Source of the DNA: Aestuariivivens marinum
GTDB lineage: Bacteria > Bacteroidota > Bacteroidia > Flavobacteriales > Flavobacteriaceae
Length of the DNA stretch: 64,000 bases
Direction: 5' to 3'
Assembly: GCF_022662175.1 (NCBI RefSeq)
Contig: NZ_JAKMCR010000007.1
Location: 1-64,000, forward strand
Position numbers and translations under genes: made by a program. The notes below the pieces were generated by a model. That model was not told the origin of the DNA. It searched no databases and was given only the letters and a program-made list of their open reading frames with translations. Below, piece by piece: positions 63,290 to 64,000 of this stretch. Position 1 is the stretch's first letter; each line of letters opens with the position of its first letter.

Positions 63290-64000
63290 ATGTTGAAATT
63301 AAGACATTACACTACAAGGGCAATGCAAATTGAAAAGTTAAAAAATAGAACTAACGGACAAAATTTAAACGGATTCACTATTGAGGACATTGGCGACGAC
63401 CACTTGTGCACTGGCTTAGAAACACCATTGAAAGTAGAAGCCTTCAAACTAAGTGACTCCGAGAAAAAAGAGCGTATAGCTATCTTATTTGAAGAGATCA
63501 TGGATGTTATGGGATTAGACTTAACAGATGATTCTTTAAAAGGAACACCTAAACGCGTTGCTAAGATGTATATTGATGAAATTTTCTCAGGGTTAAATCC
63601 TAAAAACAAGCCAAACATTGCCTTGTTTGACAACAAGTATCAATACAACCAAATGTTGGTCGAAAAAAATATAACATTCTACTCAAACTGTGAACATCAC
63701 TTTGTTCCAATTATTGGTAAAGCCCATGTGGCATACATTTCCTCGGGCAAAGTAATTGGCTTATCTAAGTTGAACAGAATTGTACAATACTATGCTAAAC
63801 GACCCCAAGTTCAAGAGCGACTCACAAATCAAATAGCAAACGAATTACAATCGGTCTTAAACACAAAAGATGTTGCGGTCATTATTGATGCAAAACATTT
63901 ATGTGTGTCCTCTAGAGGCATAAAAGACAATACCTCTAAGACGGTAACCGCCTATTACGGTGGAAGATTTAATACATCAGAAAAAATTGTAGAACTACAA
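63290..64000 (+). CDS. folE: GTP cyclohydrolase I (cut by right edge)
   Basis: The visible 237 residues are almost the whole protein. Zinc ligands are Cys134 and His137 in SNCEHHFVPI and Cys205 in KHLCVSSRG; catalytic-site residues and the IGLSKLNRIV motif are present. It makes dihydroneopterin triphosphate from GTP, the first step of folate (and pterin cofactor) synthesis. The start at 63290 is the first ATG; an in-frame ATG 11 codons later (63323) would also serve. Only the last few codons and the stop are outside the window. It shares its upstream operator with the SDR gene. Confidence 0.95.
   Translation, partial: MLKLRHYTTRAMQIEKLKNRTNGQNLNGFTIEDIGDDHLCTGLETPLKVEAFKLSDSEKKERIAILFEEIMDVMGLDLTDDSLKGTPKRVAKMYIDEIFSGLNPKNKPNIALFDNKYQYNQMLVEKNITFYSNCEHHFVPIIGKAHVAYISSGKVIGLSKLNRIVQYYAKRPQVQERLTNQIANELQSVLNTKDVAVIIDAKHLCVSSRGIKDNTSKTVTAYYGGRFNTSEKIVELQ

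Overview
The window is a chromosomal segment of a marine-type member of the Bacteroidota, most likely family Flavobacteriaceae. The evidence is low GC, near-absent Shine-Dalgarno sequences, several promoters with the Bacteroidota -7 element TAnnTTTG, a type III glutamine synthetase, a long-form PurM, a fused CcsBA cytochrome c maturation protein, a SprB-repeat adhesin of the kind exported by the type IX system, and many small lipoprotein or DUF families (DUF1684, DUF2490, DUF2911, DUF3078, DUF3108, DUF4197) usual in this family. Genus cannot be named from the sequence alone. No transposase, integrase, CRISPR array, prophage or restriction system is visible; most of the window is ordinary housekeeping chromosome.

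Layout. 1-3.5 kb: the 5' part of a repeat-rich surface protein running off the left edge, then a 1.6 kb gene-free stretch ending in a composite repeat array (units A-B-B-A-B). 3.5-10.4 kb: dipeptidyl-peptidase III, fluoride channel, DUF1684 lipoprotein, an MFS exporter overlapping a YpdA-type bacillithiol disulfide reductase, an Lrp regulator. 10.5-25 kb, mostly minus strand: cobalamin-dependent IcmF, pyrF-prfA, cobalamin-dependent ribonucleotide reductase, DUF3078 protein, purM and glutamine synthetase III. 25.4-36.5 kb: a eukaryote-type glutamine synthetase II diverging from GSIII, a Ca/Na antiporter, a TPR/histidine kinase/receiver/cyclase hybrid, a universal stress protein, a DUF3108 pair and two tandem M28 peptidases. 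36.6-49.1 kb: tRNA-His with an odd acceptor stem, bshB1, an SLC13 carrier followed by pckA, MATE exporter, HAD phosphatase, DUF922 protein, CcsBA and a truncated haemoglobin. 49.2-59.5 kb is one long plus-strand block: DUF2520, kdsC, a frameshifted small membrane protein, a UbiA-type prenyltransferase, maf, a lipoprotein, MscS, CorA, a PIG-L deacetylase, a 36-residue membrane peptide and a sodium:solute symporter. 59.6-64 kb: a membrane protein/HTH pair, a DUF2911 protein, and an SDR-DUF2867 protein followed by folE, cut by the right edge.

Themes. (1) Bacillithiol: BshB1 and YpdA are both present although 28 kb apart. (2) Cobalamin: IcmF and NrdJ both need B12, but no B12 synthesis gene or cobalamin riboswitch is visible. 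(3) Nitrogen: two unrelated-size glutamine synthetases share one divergent promoter region with a perfect 8-bp inverted repeat. (4) Possible light or pterin regulon at the right edge: the SDR gene and folE share an identical operator-like inverted repeat with identical spacing.

The observations most worth checking are the SDR/folE shared operator, the A11-tract frameshift at 50.7 kb, the tRNA-His acceptor mismatches, the 36-residue peptide before the symporter, the two ATGAC-N4-GTCAT palindromes, and the composite repeat array. I did not find convincing evidence of a wholly new multi-gene system.
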